Notes: a model not told the origin generated them from the letters alone. A stretch of 5,197 nucleotides of DNA from Deltaproteobacteria bacterium (GCA_018266095.1 JAFEBC010000302.1:1-5197), one strand, 5' to 3'; shown: positions 1 through 5,197, counted from the first letter of the stretch. A program made the numbers and translations.

Positions 1-1054
1 AGTCGGTGTTCCCCGAGAGCTCGTCGTGGTGCTCCTTGGTGCCGTCGAGCTTGAGGTCCAGGTCGCCGTTGATGGCGCCGTCGAGGAACATCTCGTTCAT
101 CAGATACGAGAGGTTCCGCGCCCCTTGCTTATCCACGAAGCTGTTGGTGCGCGGCGAGGTGGCCTGCACGTTGTAGACGAGCCCCACGCGCGCCGCCTTG
201 CCGTCGCCGTCCGCGTCCACGGTGTCCGCGGCCTTGACCGCGATCGCCATCAGGTTGTGCGCCTTGATCATGTTCTGGATGGCGAGCTTGGCCGCGTCCC
301 ACTGCAGCGTCACCGCCGGTGGGTTCGTGCGCGCATCGCCCGGCTGCAGGTAGCCCGCGAGCACGACCGCGGTGAACGGCTCGTTCAGCGTGGCCCACAG
401 GTCCACGTCGGCGCCGAACTCCTGCGCCACGAAGCCCGCGTACTTCGCGATCTCGACGGGCGTGTTCGCATCGAGCCACCCGCGCGGGCTGCAGTGCGCG
501 AGGTCCCGGTGACAGCCGGCCGCGTCGTGGATCCACGTCGGCAACGTGTAGTGGTTCAGGGTGACGAAGGGCTTCAGGTTGTGCGCCTTCAGCGCCGTGA
601 ACAGCGCGTGGTAGTACGCGAGCGCAGTCGGGTCCGCGAGCGCCTTCAGGTTGTCGTAGCCGGTGACGCCGACGGTGCTGGTCGGGAACACGCGGCTCCA
701 CTCGATCGAGAGCCGCAGCGTGTTGCTCTTGAGCTCGTTCTGCGCGCGATCGAGATCGCCCTCGTAGAGCTCGTAGAAGCCCGGCCCGCTGCCCGGCGGA
801 TCGCCGTTCAGGTGCAGCGAGGTGTCGGCCACCAAAGTCGGATCGCTGATGAACGTGTACCAGTCGCTGTGCCGATCCTCGCACGTCGCCGCCGCGATCG
901 TGGGGCAGCCCATCTCCACCTGGAAGCCCGCGATGGCGGTGCCGAAGAGGAAACCCGCCGGGAACTGCAGCGTCTCCTTCTTGGAGCACGCCGACCACGC
1001 GAGCAGCGAGCCCACGAGCACCACCAGCGGAATCAGCCGCGACGACCGGATCAT
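1..1054 (-). CDS. Glycoside hydrolase family 1 lipoprotein (beta-glycosidase), 3' end cut by window edge
   Basis: This is a probable retaining beta-glycosidase that would cleave beta-linked sugars outside the cytoplasm. Translation from the ATG at 1054 gives 351 codons with no stop. The hydrophobic N-terminus ends at Cys23 (WSAC-SKK), a slightly imperfect lipobox. GH1 landmarks follow in order: GFLFGTAIAGFQVE (34-47, sugar-binding Gln45), LRLSIEWSRVFP (113-124), NHYTLPTWIHD (167-177, conserved His168) and TLNEP (222-226), whose Glu225 is the acid/base residue. The nucleophile motif (T/I-E-N-G) should lie beyond the left edge, so catalytic completeness cannot be judged. FQVEMGCP, SDW, NGDPPGSGPG and the W-I-H-D block resemble archaeal LacS/CelB enzymes more than typical bacterial BglA, judged from memory. 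Cys181 and Cys188 lie in a loop insertion and could form a disulfide. A GAGGGAGA ribosome site ends 6 nt before the ATG. The gene lies 100 bp downstream of the hydrolase gene on the same strand. The family call is firm; the substrate is unknown. Confidence 0.9.
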   Translation of the reverse strand, partial: MIRSSRLIPLVVLVGSLLAWSACSKKETLQFPAGFLFGTAIAGFQVEMGCPTIAAATCEDRHSDWYTFISDPTLVADTSLHLNGDPPGSGPGFYELYEGDLDRAQNELKSNTLRLSIEWSRVFPTSTVGVTGYDNLKALADPTALAYYHALFTALKAHNLKPFVTLNHYTLPTWIHDAAGCHRDLAHCSPRGWLDANTPVEIAKYAGFVAQEFGADVDLWATLNEPFTAVVLAGYLQPGDARTNPPAVTLQWDAAKLAIQNMIKAHNLMAIAVKAADTVDADGDGKAARVGLVYNVQATSPRTNSFVDKQGARNLSYLMNEMFLDGAINGDLDLKLDGTKEHHDELSGNTD

Positions 1055-1154
1055 CGTTCTCTCCCTCACGAGACGCGCGCGACGGCGCACTGCGCGCACG
1101 GACTCTACTTCGACTGCGGGTGACGTGCGTTTGTTCAATCGCCGGAACGCAGCG

Positions 1155-3227
1155 CTAATCGCACGGCTGATCGGTCGTTCCCGGCGACGACACCTTGGCG
1201 ATGCCCGTCTCCAGGAACGACTTCACGAAGCACGTGTACTGGCGCCGCACCGAGGGAAGCTGCCGGTAGATCGCGTGCGGATCCTCGATGCCGTCGCCCA
1301 GGTACTGCACCACCACGCCCGTGTACGTCTGGCCGTTTTCGGACACGCGGTTCTGGGACACCGGGAAGCTCAACGTCCCATCGAGCCCCGCGAGCTTGAG
1401 CGCGGGCTGCATCGTCGGCCACACCGGATCGCCCGCCTCCTGATGGCCATACGAGAGCGCGACCGCGTCGTAGAGCTGCGTGGGGAAGTACTCGTCGTCC
1501 TTGCCCACCGGCTCGTAGATGGGCCGCGCCGGATGGCCCGGGAGCGGCATGCGCGCCACGCGAGGCATGGCGACGAACGGGTCGTTCACCTCCCAGCCGT
1601 TCTGCAGCATCTGCAGCACCGGGTGCAGGTGCGTGAGCGGCGCCGACTTGAGCAGGAGCGCGAGGAAGGCCGGGTACGCGCCCGCGTTCAGGTGCGTCTG
1701 CATGATGAAGTACGACCAGTAGCCGCCCGCGCCCGTGGGCACCGCGATCTTGATCTTCGGCTCCACGGCAGACACGAGGTTCGTGTACATGCCGCCCATC
1801 GACTGGCCCTGCGCGATGATCTTGGTGCCGTCGAACTTGAACTTGGTGGCGCCGCCCGCGAGCGTGGGCATGGTGCCGCCGCCGCAGTCGCCGAGCGTGG
1901 CGGGATCGATCTGCAGCGAGAGCAGCGCCTTCAAGTACAGCCGCTGCTCGATGACGCCCTGGCGGAACGTGTCGCGCAGCGCCACGGGGTTGGCGATGTT
2001 CAGATACGCCGTCTCGCCCGCGCCCGGCAGCCGCTCGGGGTTCACCGGCAGCGCGCTGCCCGCGGAGGCGATGTTGTTCTTTGCGTGCTCCCAGCCCGGC
2101 CCGCGGTTGGGCGTGGGCACCGGCTGGTTGTTCACGAGGACCGACGGCCCATAGTCCACCACGTCGTTCGAGTAGCCGCCCGAGCCGTGGAAGTAGAGCA
2201 CCAGCGGATAGCCCGCGGCCGGCATCTCCATGCGCGGGAGCGCGATCACGATCGGCACCGTCTCGTCGCGCTGCTTGATGGGCAGGCCGTCGCTGCCGAG
2301 CGCGAAGAGGCCGTCGGTGTTGAACGGCGGCGTGCCCACCTGGAACTGCGGCTGCTGGATGGAGCCCGTGAGGCGGCAGAGGCGATCGTTGCCCGCGCTC
2401 TTGCCCGCGTCCACCGCGAGGTTGTCGATGGTCACGCTCGTCTTGGCCACCACGCCGTCGAACATCGTGCTCGCGTCCTGCACGCCGTCGCCGGTGGTGA
2501 AGACGGTGGCGACAGCGACGCCGGCCGAATCGATCTTGTCCAGCTTGAGCGTGTCCCAGAGCGGCTGGTACGTGCTCGCGACCTGCGCCGCGTTCGGCGT
2601 GGAGATGGTCACGCCCTGCCGCAACTGATCGAGCACCTTGCTCACGCCCAGCGGCTTGCCGGCTGCGTCGTTCAAGGCGCGCATGACCACGAACGCATAC
2701 GTGCGCTTGGTGTGCAGGACGAACCCGGGCCGCGCGGCCACGGCGAGCATGTTGTCGGGCACGTAGCCATCGACCGGCGGCGTGACCAGGATGACGGGGA
2801 AGAGCTTGCCGCGATCCGGCGAATTCGCGTCGATGTCGATGAGCAGCACCGGCGCGTCGGCGGTGGCCTCGATCAGGTCCTGCGCGTGCGCGGCGAGCGG
2901 CGCGCTGAAGACGAAGTAGCCCACGGGCACGACGGAGAAGCCCTTGCGCTCGTTGGCGATGCCGCGGATCTGCTCGACCAGCGGCAGCTTGCTGGGGTTG
3001 GGGAAGCCGCGCCAGTCGACGGTGCCGCCCTCGGTGAGGCGCAGATCGCTGGGGAACGGGAAGTCCCAGAACGAGTCCTGGCTCGTGAGATCCGCCTGCA
3101 GATCGAACGCCGCCAGCGTGCCCGGCTGGCCATACGTGACGCTGGAGCCGCCGCAGCCGACCGCGGTGAGCGCCGCAGTGAACGCAATGTCGAGGGCGAG
3201 AGCGAGCCGGGGCAACGACCTTCGCAT
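1155..3227 (-). CDS. Large lipoprotein with alpha/beta-hydrolase (lipase/esterase-like) domain
   Basis: This is a 690-residue predicted secreted lipoprotein, probably an esterase, lipase or related serine hydrolase. The signal region (1-24) ends in TAVG-Cys25, followed by GGSS, typical of a lipid-anchored protein; Asp13 inside the hydrophobic stretch is unusual. The N-terminal half (about 40-300) begins FWDFPFPSDLRL and VDWRGFPNP. This recalls the N-terminal domain of bacterial virulence-factor lipases, but only as a motif-level resemblance. The catalytic half starts near 324: YPLVLYFHGSGG (340-351) gives the oxyanion-hole HG, and GQSMG (474-478) gives nucleophile Ser476. GKDDEYF (575-581) probably supplies the acid (Asp577 or Asp578), and EDPH (648-651) the catalytic His651. 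The order nucleophile, acid, histidine is canonical. The start is supported by GGAG 5 nt before the ATG; the stop is TAG. The gene is divergent from bioB and upstream of the glycosidase on the same strand, which fits a degradative lipoprotein pair. The substrate cannot be told. The fold call is strong; the exact family is not recognised. Confidence 0.85.
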   Translation of the reverse strand: MRRSLPRLALALDIAFTAALTAVGCGGSSVTYGQPGTLAAFDLQADLTSQDSFWDFPFPSDLRLTEGGTVDWRGFPNPSKLPLVEQIRGIANERKGFSVVPVGYFVFSAPLAAHAQDLIEATADAPVLLIDIDANSPDRGKLFPVILVTPPVDGYVPDNMLAVAARPGFVLHTKRTYAFVVMRALNDAAGKPLGVSKVLDQLRQGVTISTPNAAQVASTYQPLWDTLKLDKIDSAGVAVATVFTTGDGVQDASTMFDGVVAKTSVTIDNLAVDAGKSAGNDRLCRLTGSIQQPQFQVGTPPFNTDGLFALGSDGLPIKQRDETVPIVIALPRMEMPAAGYPLVLYFHGSGGYSNDVVDYGPSVLVNNQPVPTPNRGPGWEHAKNNIASAGSALPVNPERLPGAGETAYLNIANPVALRDTFRQGVIEQRLYLKALLSLQIDPATLGDCGGGTMPTLAGGATKFKFDGTKIIAQGQSMGGMYTNLVSAVEPKIKIAVPTGAGGYWSYFIMQTHLNAGAYPAFLALLLKSAPLTHLHPVLQMLQNGWEVNDPFVAMPRVARMPLPGHPARPIYEPVGKDDEYFPTQLYDAVALSYGHQEAGDPVWPTMQPALKLAGLDGTLSFPVSQNRVSENGQTYTGVVVQYLGDGIEDPHAIYRQLPSVRRQYTCFVKSFLETGIAKVSSPGTTDQPCD

Positions 3228-3258
3228 GCAGACTCCGGAAGCTTGAGCAAAGCCTGGA

Positions 3259-3268
3259 TGATCGATCA
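3259..3268. promoter_or_regulatory. Perfect 10-bp palindrome TGATCGATCA near the hydrolase start
   Basis: TGATCGATCA is self-complementary. One mismatched base on each side is followed by matching GG (3256-3257) and CC (3270-3271), giving a 16-bp near-dyad. It lies about 31 bp upstream of the hydrolase ATG, in its leader or promoter. It could be an operator, but a 10-bp palindrome can also occur by chance. Confidence 0.25.
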
Positions 3269-3307
3269 GCCTCCCCGTGGCGGCAATCGGTCAGTGGCGC
3301 CGGGTCC

Positions 3308-3321
3308 GCGTGATTTCACGC
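3308..3321. promoter_or_regulatory. Candidate operator dyad GCGTGA-TT-TCACGC between hydrolase and bioB
   Basis: Six-base arms GCGTGA and TCACGC are perfectly complementary around a TT centre. The site lies 77 bp upstream of the bioB start codon and 80 bp upstream of the hydrolase start codon. That is almost exactly the middle of the divergent region, where a shared regulator could bind. The half-site contains GTGA/TCAC as in CRP-type operators, but the 2-bp spacer is too short for a standard CRP site. The regulator is unknown. Confidence 0.35.
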
Positions 3322-3385
3322 ACACAATCCACTGTCAGCAGGCTACGTTGGCCGGTTTTGTGTTAGTTCCAGGCGCCTCGCCCAT

Positions 3386-3390
3386 GGGAG
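3386..3390 (+). promoter_or_regulatory. Shine-Dalgarno GGGAG that decides the bioB start
   Basis: GGGAG lies 8 nt before the ATG at 3399. The alternative in-frame ATG at 3384 overlaps this motif and has only a weak AGG upstream. The 3399 start was chosen for this reason; it also yields the N-terminus MPVVRHDW, a common form among BioB proteins. Confidence 0.7.
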
Positions 3391-3398
3391 CCGTCCAC

Positions 3399-4367
3399 AT
3401 GCCCGTCGTTCGTCACGATTGGTCTTTGTCCGAGGTCCGCGCGCTGTACGACCTGCCGCTGCTCGAGCTCGTCTACAAGGCGCAGACGGTGCACCGCGAG
3501 GTGTTCCAGGACAACAAGGTGCAGCTCTGCTCGCTGCTCTCGGTGAAGACCGGCGGCTGCCCCGAGGACTGCGCGTACTGCCCGCAGGCGGCGCGCTACC
3601 AGACGGGCGTGAAGGCCGAGCGCCTGATGCCGGTCGACGAGGTCATCGAGAACGCCACCAAGGCCAAGGAGGCCGGCGCGACGCGCTTCTGCATGGGCGC
3701 GGCGTGGCGCGAGGTGAAGGACGGCCCGCAGTTCGACCAGGTGCTCGACATGGTGCGCGGCGTGAAGGCGCTGGGCCTCGAGGCCTGCTGCACGCTGGGC
3801 ATGCTGAGCGAGGACCAGGCCAAGCGGCTCAAGGAGGCCGGCCTCTCCGCGTACAACCACAACCTCGACACGAGCCCCGAGTTCTACGGGAAGATCATCA
3901 CCACGCGCGTCTACGAGGACCGCCTCGCCACGCTGCGCGCCGTGCGCCAGGCCGGCATCACCGTCTGCTCGGGCGGCATCATCGGCATGGGCGAGTCCAT
4001 CGACGACCGCTGCCGCATGCTCATCACGCTGGCCTCGCAGGAGGTGCACCCGGAGTCGGTGCCCATCAACGCGCTGGTGCAGGTCGAGGGCACGCCGCTC
4101 GCGGGGCACGTGAAGAAGGTGGAGGCGATGGAGATGGTGCGGCTCATCGCGGTCGCGCGCATCCTCATGCCGCACGCGATGGTGCGCCTGTCGGCGGGGC
4201 GCCTGCAGATGACGGAGGAGGCGCAGCTTCTGTGCATGATGGCGGGGGCGAACTCGATCTTCTTCGGGGACAAGCTCTTGACGACGGGGAATCCGCAGTA
4301 CGAGGCGGACATGGCTTTGTTGGAGAAGGCCGGCGTGGAGAGGCTGAGGCCGGGGGAGCAGGCGTAG
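3399..4367 (+). CDS. bioB: Biotin synthase
   Basis: BioB is a cytoplasmic radical-SAM enzyme that inserts sulfur into dethiobiotin, the last step of biotin synthesis. The 322-residue product is slightly shorter than E. coli BioB (346), mainly at the C-terminus. The radical-SAM motif is Cys54-Cys58-Cys61 in TGGCPEDCAYCPQ, binding the [4Fe-4S] cluster. The ligands of the sulfur-donating [2Fe-2S] cluster are all present: Cys98 (RFCMGAAW), Cys130 (EACCTLG), Cys190 (TVCSGG) and Arg263 (VRLSAGR). The YNHNLDTSPEFY block (152-163) and MAGANSIFFG (281-290) are also typical. bioA, bioD, bioF and birA are not adjacent, so bioB is solitary within this window. No BirA or BioR site was seen upstream. The last 60 codons use more GGG, GCG and TTG than the rest. 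The 505-bp repeat cassette begins 52 bp past the stop. Confidence 0.98.
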   Translation: MPVVRHDWSLSEVRALYDLPLLELVYKAQTVHREVFQDNKVQLCSLLSVKTGGCPEDCAYCPQAARYQTGVKAERLMPVDEVIENATKAKEAGATRFCMGAAWREVKDGPQFDQVLDMVRGVKALGLEACCTLGMLSEDQAKRLKEAGLSAYNHNLDTSPEFYGKIITTRVYEDRLATLRAVRQAGITVCSGGIIGMGESIDDRCRMLITLASQEVHPESVPINALVQVEGTPLAGHVKKVEAMEMVRLIAVARILMPHAMVRLSAGRLQMTEEAQLLCMMAGANSIFFGDKLLTTGNPQYEADMALLEKAGVERLRPGEQA

Positions 4368-4419
4368 CGGCCGTCCGCGAGCTGGGGTGCGCCTCCGAAG
4401 CTTCTGAGATCGCTGGAGA

Positions 4420-4448
4420 TTCACCGCAGAGACGCCGAAGCGCAGAAG
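4420..4448 (+). repeat. Left inverted repeat of the GxxExxY cassette
   Basis: The arm reads TTCAC followed by three 8-nt units: CGCAGAGA (4425-4432), CGCCGAAG (4433-4440) and CGCAGAAG (4441-4448). It differs from the reverse complement of the right arm at two positions (4436 and 4444). It starts 52 bp after the bioB stop and ends 44 bp before the start codon of the enclosed gene. Confidence 0.85.
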
Positions 4449-4471
4449 CTGGATGTCAGGGTCACCTGCTA

Positions 4472-4491
4472 GTGCCTCGTTTGGGAGGCAC
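4472..4491 (+). promoter_or_regulatory. Hairpin sequestering the ribosome binding site of the GxxExxY gene
   Basis: Arms GTGCCTC (4472-4478) and GAGGCAC (4485-4491) are perfectly complementary, forming a 7-bp stem with a 6-nt GTTTGG loop. The Shine-Dalgarno sequence GGGAGG (4483-4488) is mostly inside the 3' arm, and the stem ends one base before the ATG at 4493. In the mRNA this would hide the ribosome site, giving low or conditional translation. The structure is read directly from the sequence; a regulatory role is inferred. Confidence 0.5.
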
Positions 4492-4492
4492 A

Positions 4493-4894
4493 ATGCACGA
4501 CGTCGACGTCATCACAGATGCAATCATTGGTTCTGCCATCGAGGTTCACCGCGAGCTCGGGCCGGGACTTCTCGAGTCCGCCTATGCCGCTTGTCTGGCG
4601 TATGAGTTGCGGGCGCGAAAGCTCCCCTTCGACGCAGAGGTCGAGTTTCCGGTCCGGTATCGCGACCTCACTCTGGACGCGCGCTACCGTCTCGACTTTT
4701 TGGTCGCGTCGAAGGTCGTCGTCGAATTGAAGTCTGTCTTGCGGATCGAGCCGGTGCATGAAGCACAGCTCCTGACGTACTTGCGCCTCACTCGCTGCAC
4801 TGTCGGCCTCCTCATCAACTTTAACCGCCCGACGTTGAGCGGTGGCATCAAGCGCATGGTGAATGGCTACGTGGCACAGCGGCCAGCTTCCTGA
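4493..4894 (+). CDS. GxxExxY family protein (PD-(D/E)XK nuclease-like)
   Basis: This 133-residue protein belongs to the GxxExxY family (Pfam PDDEXK_3 type), small proteins of unknown role that occur sporadically and often in several copies per genome. The naming motif is Gly25-Leu-Leu-Glu28-Ser-Ala-Tyr31 within VHRELGPGLLESAY. A nuclease-like core follows: Asp68 (YRLDFLV), then Glu78 and Lys80 (VVVELKS), the D...ExK pattern of PD-(D/E)XK enzymes. HEAQLLTYLR (89-98) and GLLINFN (105-111) are also typical. It is full length, and the residues expected for catalysis are intact, but nuclease activity is not established for the family as far as I know. Start at ATG 4493 with GGGAGG 4 nt upstream, covered by a hairpin. 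The gene lies alone inside 29-bp inverted repeats. Its codon use is more relaxed (GAT, TAT, TTG, GCA, AAA-like choices) than that of bioB, suggesting transfer. Confidence 0.93.
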   Translation: MHDVDVITDAIIGSAIEVHRELGPGLLESAYAACLAYELRARKLPFDAEVEFPVRYRDLTLDARYRLDFLVASKVVVELKSVLRIEPVHEAQLLTYLRLTRCTVGLLINFNRPTLSGGIKRMVNGYVAQRPAS

Positions 4895-4895
4895 T

Positions 4896-4924
4896 CTTCA
4901 GCGCTTCTGCGTCTCTGCGGTGAA
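4896..4924 (-). repeat. Right inverted repeat of the GxxExxY cassette
   Basis: Read on the minus strand this arm is TTCAC (4924-4920) followed by CGCAGAGA (4919-4912), CGCAGAAG (4911-4904) and CGCTGAAG (4903-4896). It matches the left arm at 27 of 29 positions. It begins one base after the TGA of the enclosed gene and ends 17 bp before the stop of the convergent membrane-protein gene, so it may affect transcript ends from both sides. It lacks the T-tract of an intrinsic terminator. Confidence 0.85.
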
Positions 4925-4941
4925 CGTCCCGACCAGTCCTC

Positions 4942-5197
4942 TCAGGGTCGATCGGAGCGCCTCGCCATCAGCGCGATGACGAGCGCGATCCCCGCGCACG
5001 CTCCGTCGAACGCGATCGCGCTCCGCCCCATCGCGCCCCCGTTCCAGGCCTCCACGAAGAAGCTGCGCCAGAGGATGCCCGCGTCCACGATCGCGCCCAC
5101 GAGCGGCAGCGCGCCATAGAGGAGGAACGCGCCCGCGCAGCCGCGCGCGCGAGCCCGGAAGAGCACCAGCGCGGCCACGTTCACGAACAGGAACGTG
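4942..5197 (-). CDS. C-terminal end of a multi-pass membrane protein, possibly an APC-type amino-acid permease (5' end outside window)
   Basis: The open frame gives 84 residues ending in a TGA at 4942-4944, and it enters from beyond the right edge. An internal GTG at 5184 could be read as a start, but the preceding residues (TFLF) continue the first hydrophobic segment, so the true start is probably outside. Three hydrophobic stretches are visible: a partial one (TFLFVNVAALVLF), then CAGAFLLYGALPLVGAIVDAG, then DGACAGIALVIALMA. A basic loop (RARARG) and a basic tail (ARRSDRP) flank them, predicting a cytoplasmic C-terminus. The NVAALVLFR then ALPLVGAIV pattern resembles the last helices of amino-acid/polyamine permeases. 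This is a weak, memory-based resemblance, and no transport residue can be checked. It is convergent with bioB and the repeat cassette. Confidence 0.6.
   Translation of the reverse strand, partial: TFLFVNVAALVLFRARARGCAGAFLLYGALPLVGAIVDAGILWRSFFVEAWNGGAMGRSAIAFDGACAGIALVIALMARRSDRP

Larger units (their letters stand above)
3228..3398. promoter_or_regulatory. Divergent intergenic region carrying the hydrolase and bioB promoters
   Basis: These 171 bp separate the starts of the divergent hydrolase gene (minus) and bioB (plus), so promoters for both should lie here. No convincing sigma70-type -35/-10 pair was found on either strand, which is common in high-GC genomes with unfamiliar sigma consensus. 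The middle (about 3310-3365) is the most AT-rich part. It holds the dyad at 3308-3321 and a looser inverted pair, ACACAATCC (3322-3330) and GGTTTTGTGT (3354-3363). No canonical BirA operator is present. The promoter role is inferred from gene orientation. Confidence 0.6.
4420..4924. mobile_element. 505-bp inverted-repeat cassette carrying a GxxExxY gene
   Basis: Imperfect 29-bp inverted repeats (4420-4448 and 4896-4924, 27 of 29 bases matching) enclose a single gene, with a 47-nt leader and one base between the stop codon and the right repeat. The cassette lies between the convergent bioB and membrane-protein genes, a neutral site for insertion. No transposase, integrase or clear target duplication is visible (left flank GCTGGAGA, right flank CGTCCCGA). 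The enclosed gene uses more T- and A-ending codons than its neighbours, which fits acquisition. Mobility is an inference from this architecture; it could instead be a non-autonomous or nuclease-linked repeat. Confidence 0.6.

Noticed and set aside
129..998. Minus-strand open frame of about 289 codons overlapping the glycosidase
   Set aside because: It is an out-of-frame shadow with low-complexity composition. The frame starting at 1054 carries the GH1 motifs.
1055..1154. GC-rich stem (GCGCGC pair) between hydrolase and glycosidase as a terminator or promoter
   Set aside because: No T-tract follows on the minus strand, and no -35/-10 pair with acceptable spacing was found (a TTGAAC-like box lacks a partner). 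Chance pairing is likely at this GC content.
3322..3363. Possible BirA-type operator (ACACAATCC and GGTTTTGTGT)
   Set aside because: The halves are separated by 23 nt rather than about 15, are imperfect complements, and the left half does not fit TTGTAAACC.
822..3398. Very long plus-strand open frame continuing into bioB
   Set aside because: It is antisense to the two lipoprotein genes and rich in Arg, His, Ala and Val repeats without domain motifs. The minus strand encodes recognisable proteins, so only the bioB part from 3399 is real.
3384..3398. Upstream ATG of bioB at 3384
   Set aside because: It overlaps the GGGAG that best serves the ATG at 3399 and has only a weak ribosome site itself. 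It remains possible but less likely.
4397..4404. GAAGCTTC palindrome after bioB as a terminator
   Set aside because: Eight self-complementary bases leave no loop, and there is no T-tract.
3363..4493. Long minus-strand open frame opposite bioB
   Set aside because: Its translation is His-, Arg- and Leu-rich without motifs, and bioB on the plus strand is unambiguous.
4469..4759. Minus-strand open frame opposite the GxxExxY gene
   Set aside because: It lacks recognisable motifs, and the plus-strand gene has its family motif and a ribosome site.
4410..4934. Target-site duplication around the cassette
   Set aside because: The flanks immediately outside the repeats (GCTGGAGA and CGTCCCGA) share no direct repeat, so no duplication can be claimed.

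Overview
The window is high-GC bacterial DNA. Its genes favour G- or C-ending codons, and the antisense frames stay open for long distances, as expected at high GC. Two long lipoprotein-type secreted enzymes sit beside a housekeeping biotin gene. This style fits Myxococcota (former Deltaproteobacteria) or a similar large-genome Gram-negative. That assignment is an inference from composition and gene style; no rRNA or other marker is present.

Layout. Positions 1-1054 (minus) hold the N-terminal 351 codons of a glycoside hydrolase family 1 lipoprotein that runs off the left edge. Its sequence resembles the archaeal LacS/CelB beta-glycosidases. Positions 1155-3227 (minus) hold a 690-residue lipoprotein with an alpha/beta-hydrolase core (GQSMG nucleophile elbow). 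It lies 100 bp upstream of the glycosidase on the same strand, so the two may be co-transcribed. Positions 3228-3398 are a 171-bp divergent intergenic region with two short perfect dyads. Positions 3399-4367 (plus) encode biotin synthase BioB with all cluster ligands intact and no other bio gene in view. Positions 4942-5197 (minus) are the C-terminal end of a membrane protein, possibly an amino-acid permease, that runs off the right edge.

The most interesting part is positions 4420-4924, between the convergent bioB and membrane-protein genes. It is a compact 505-bp cassette: a 133-residue GxxExxY-family (PD-(D/E)XK nuclease-like) gene enclosed by 29-bp inverted repeats that match at 27 of 29 positions. 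Each repeat is TTCAC followed by three 8-nt units of the form CGCnGAnn. The right repeat starts one base after the stop codon. A perfect 7-bp hairpin covers the ribosome binding site just before the start codon. No transposase is present. The layout suggests a small mobile or nuclease-associated repeat element inserted in a neutral spot downstream of bioB.

The lipoprotein hydrolases probably act on extracellular substrates, and BioB carries out the last step of biotin synthesis. Nothing seen here links these functions to the cassette.
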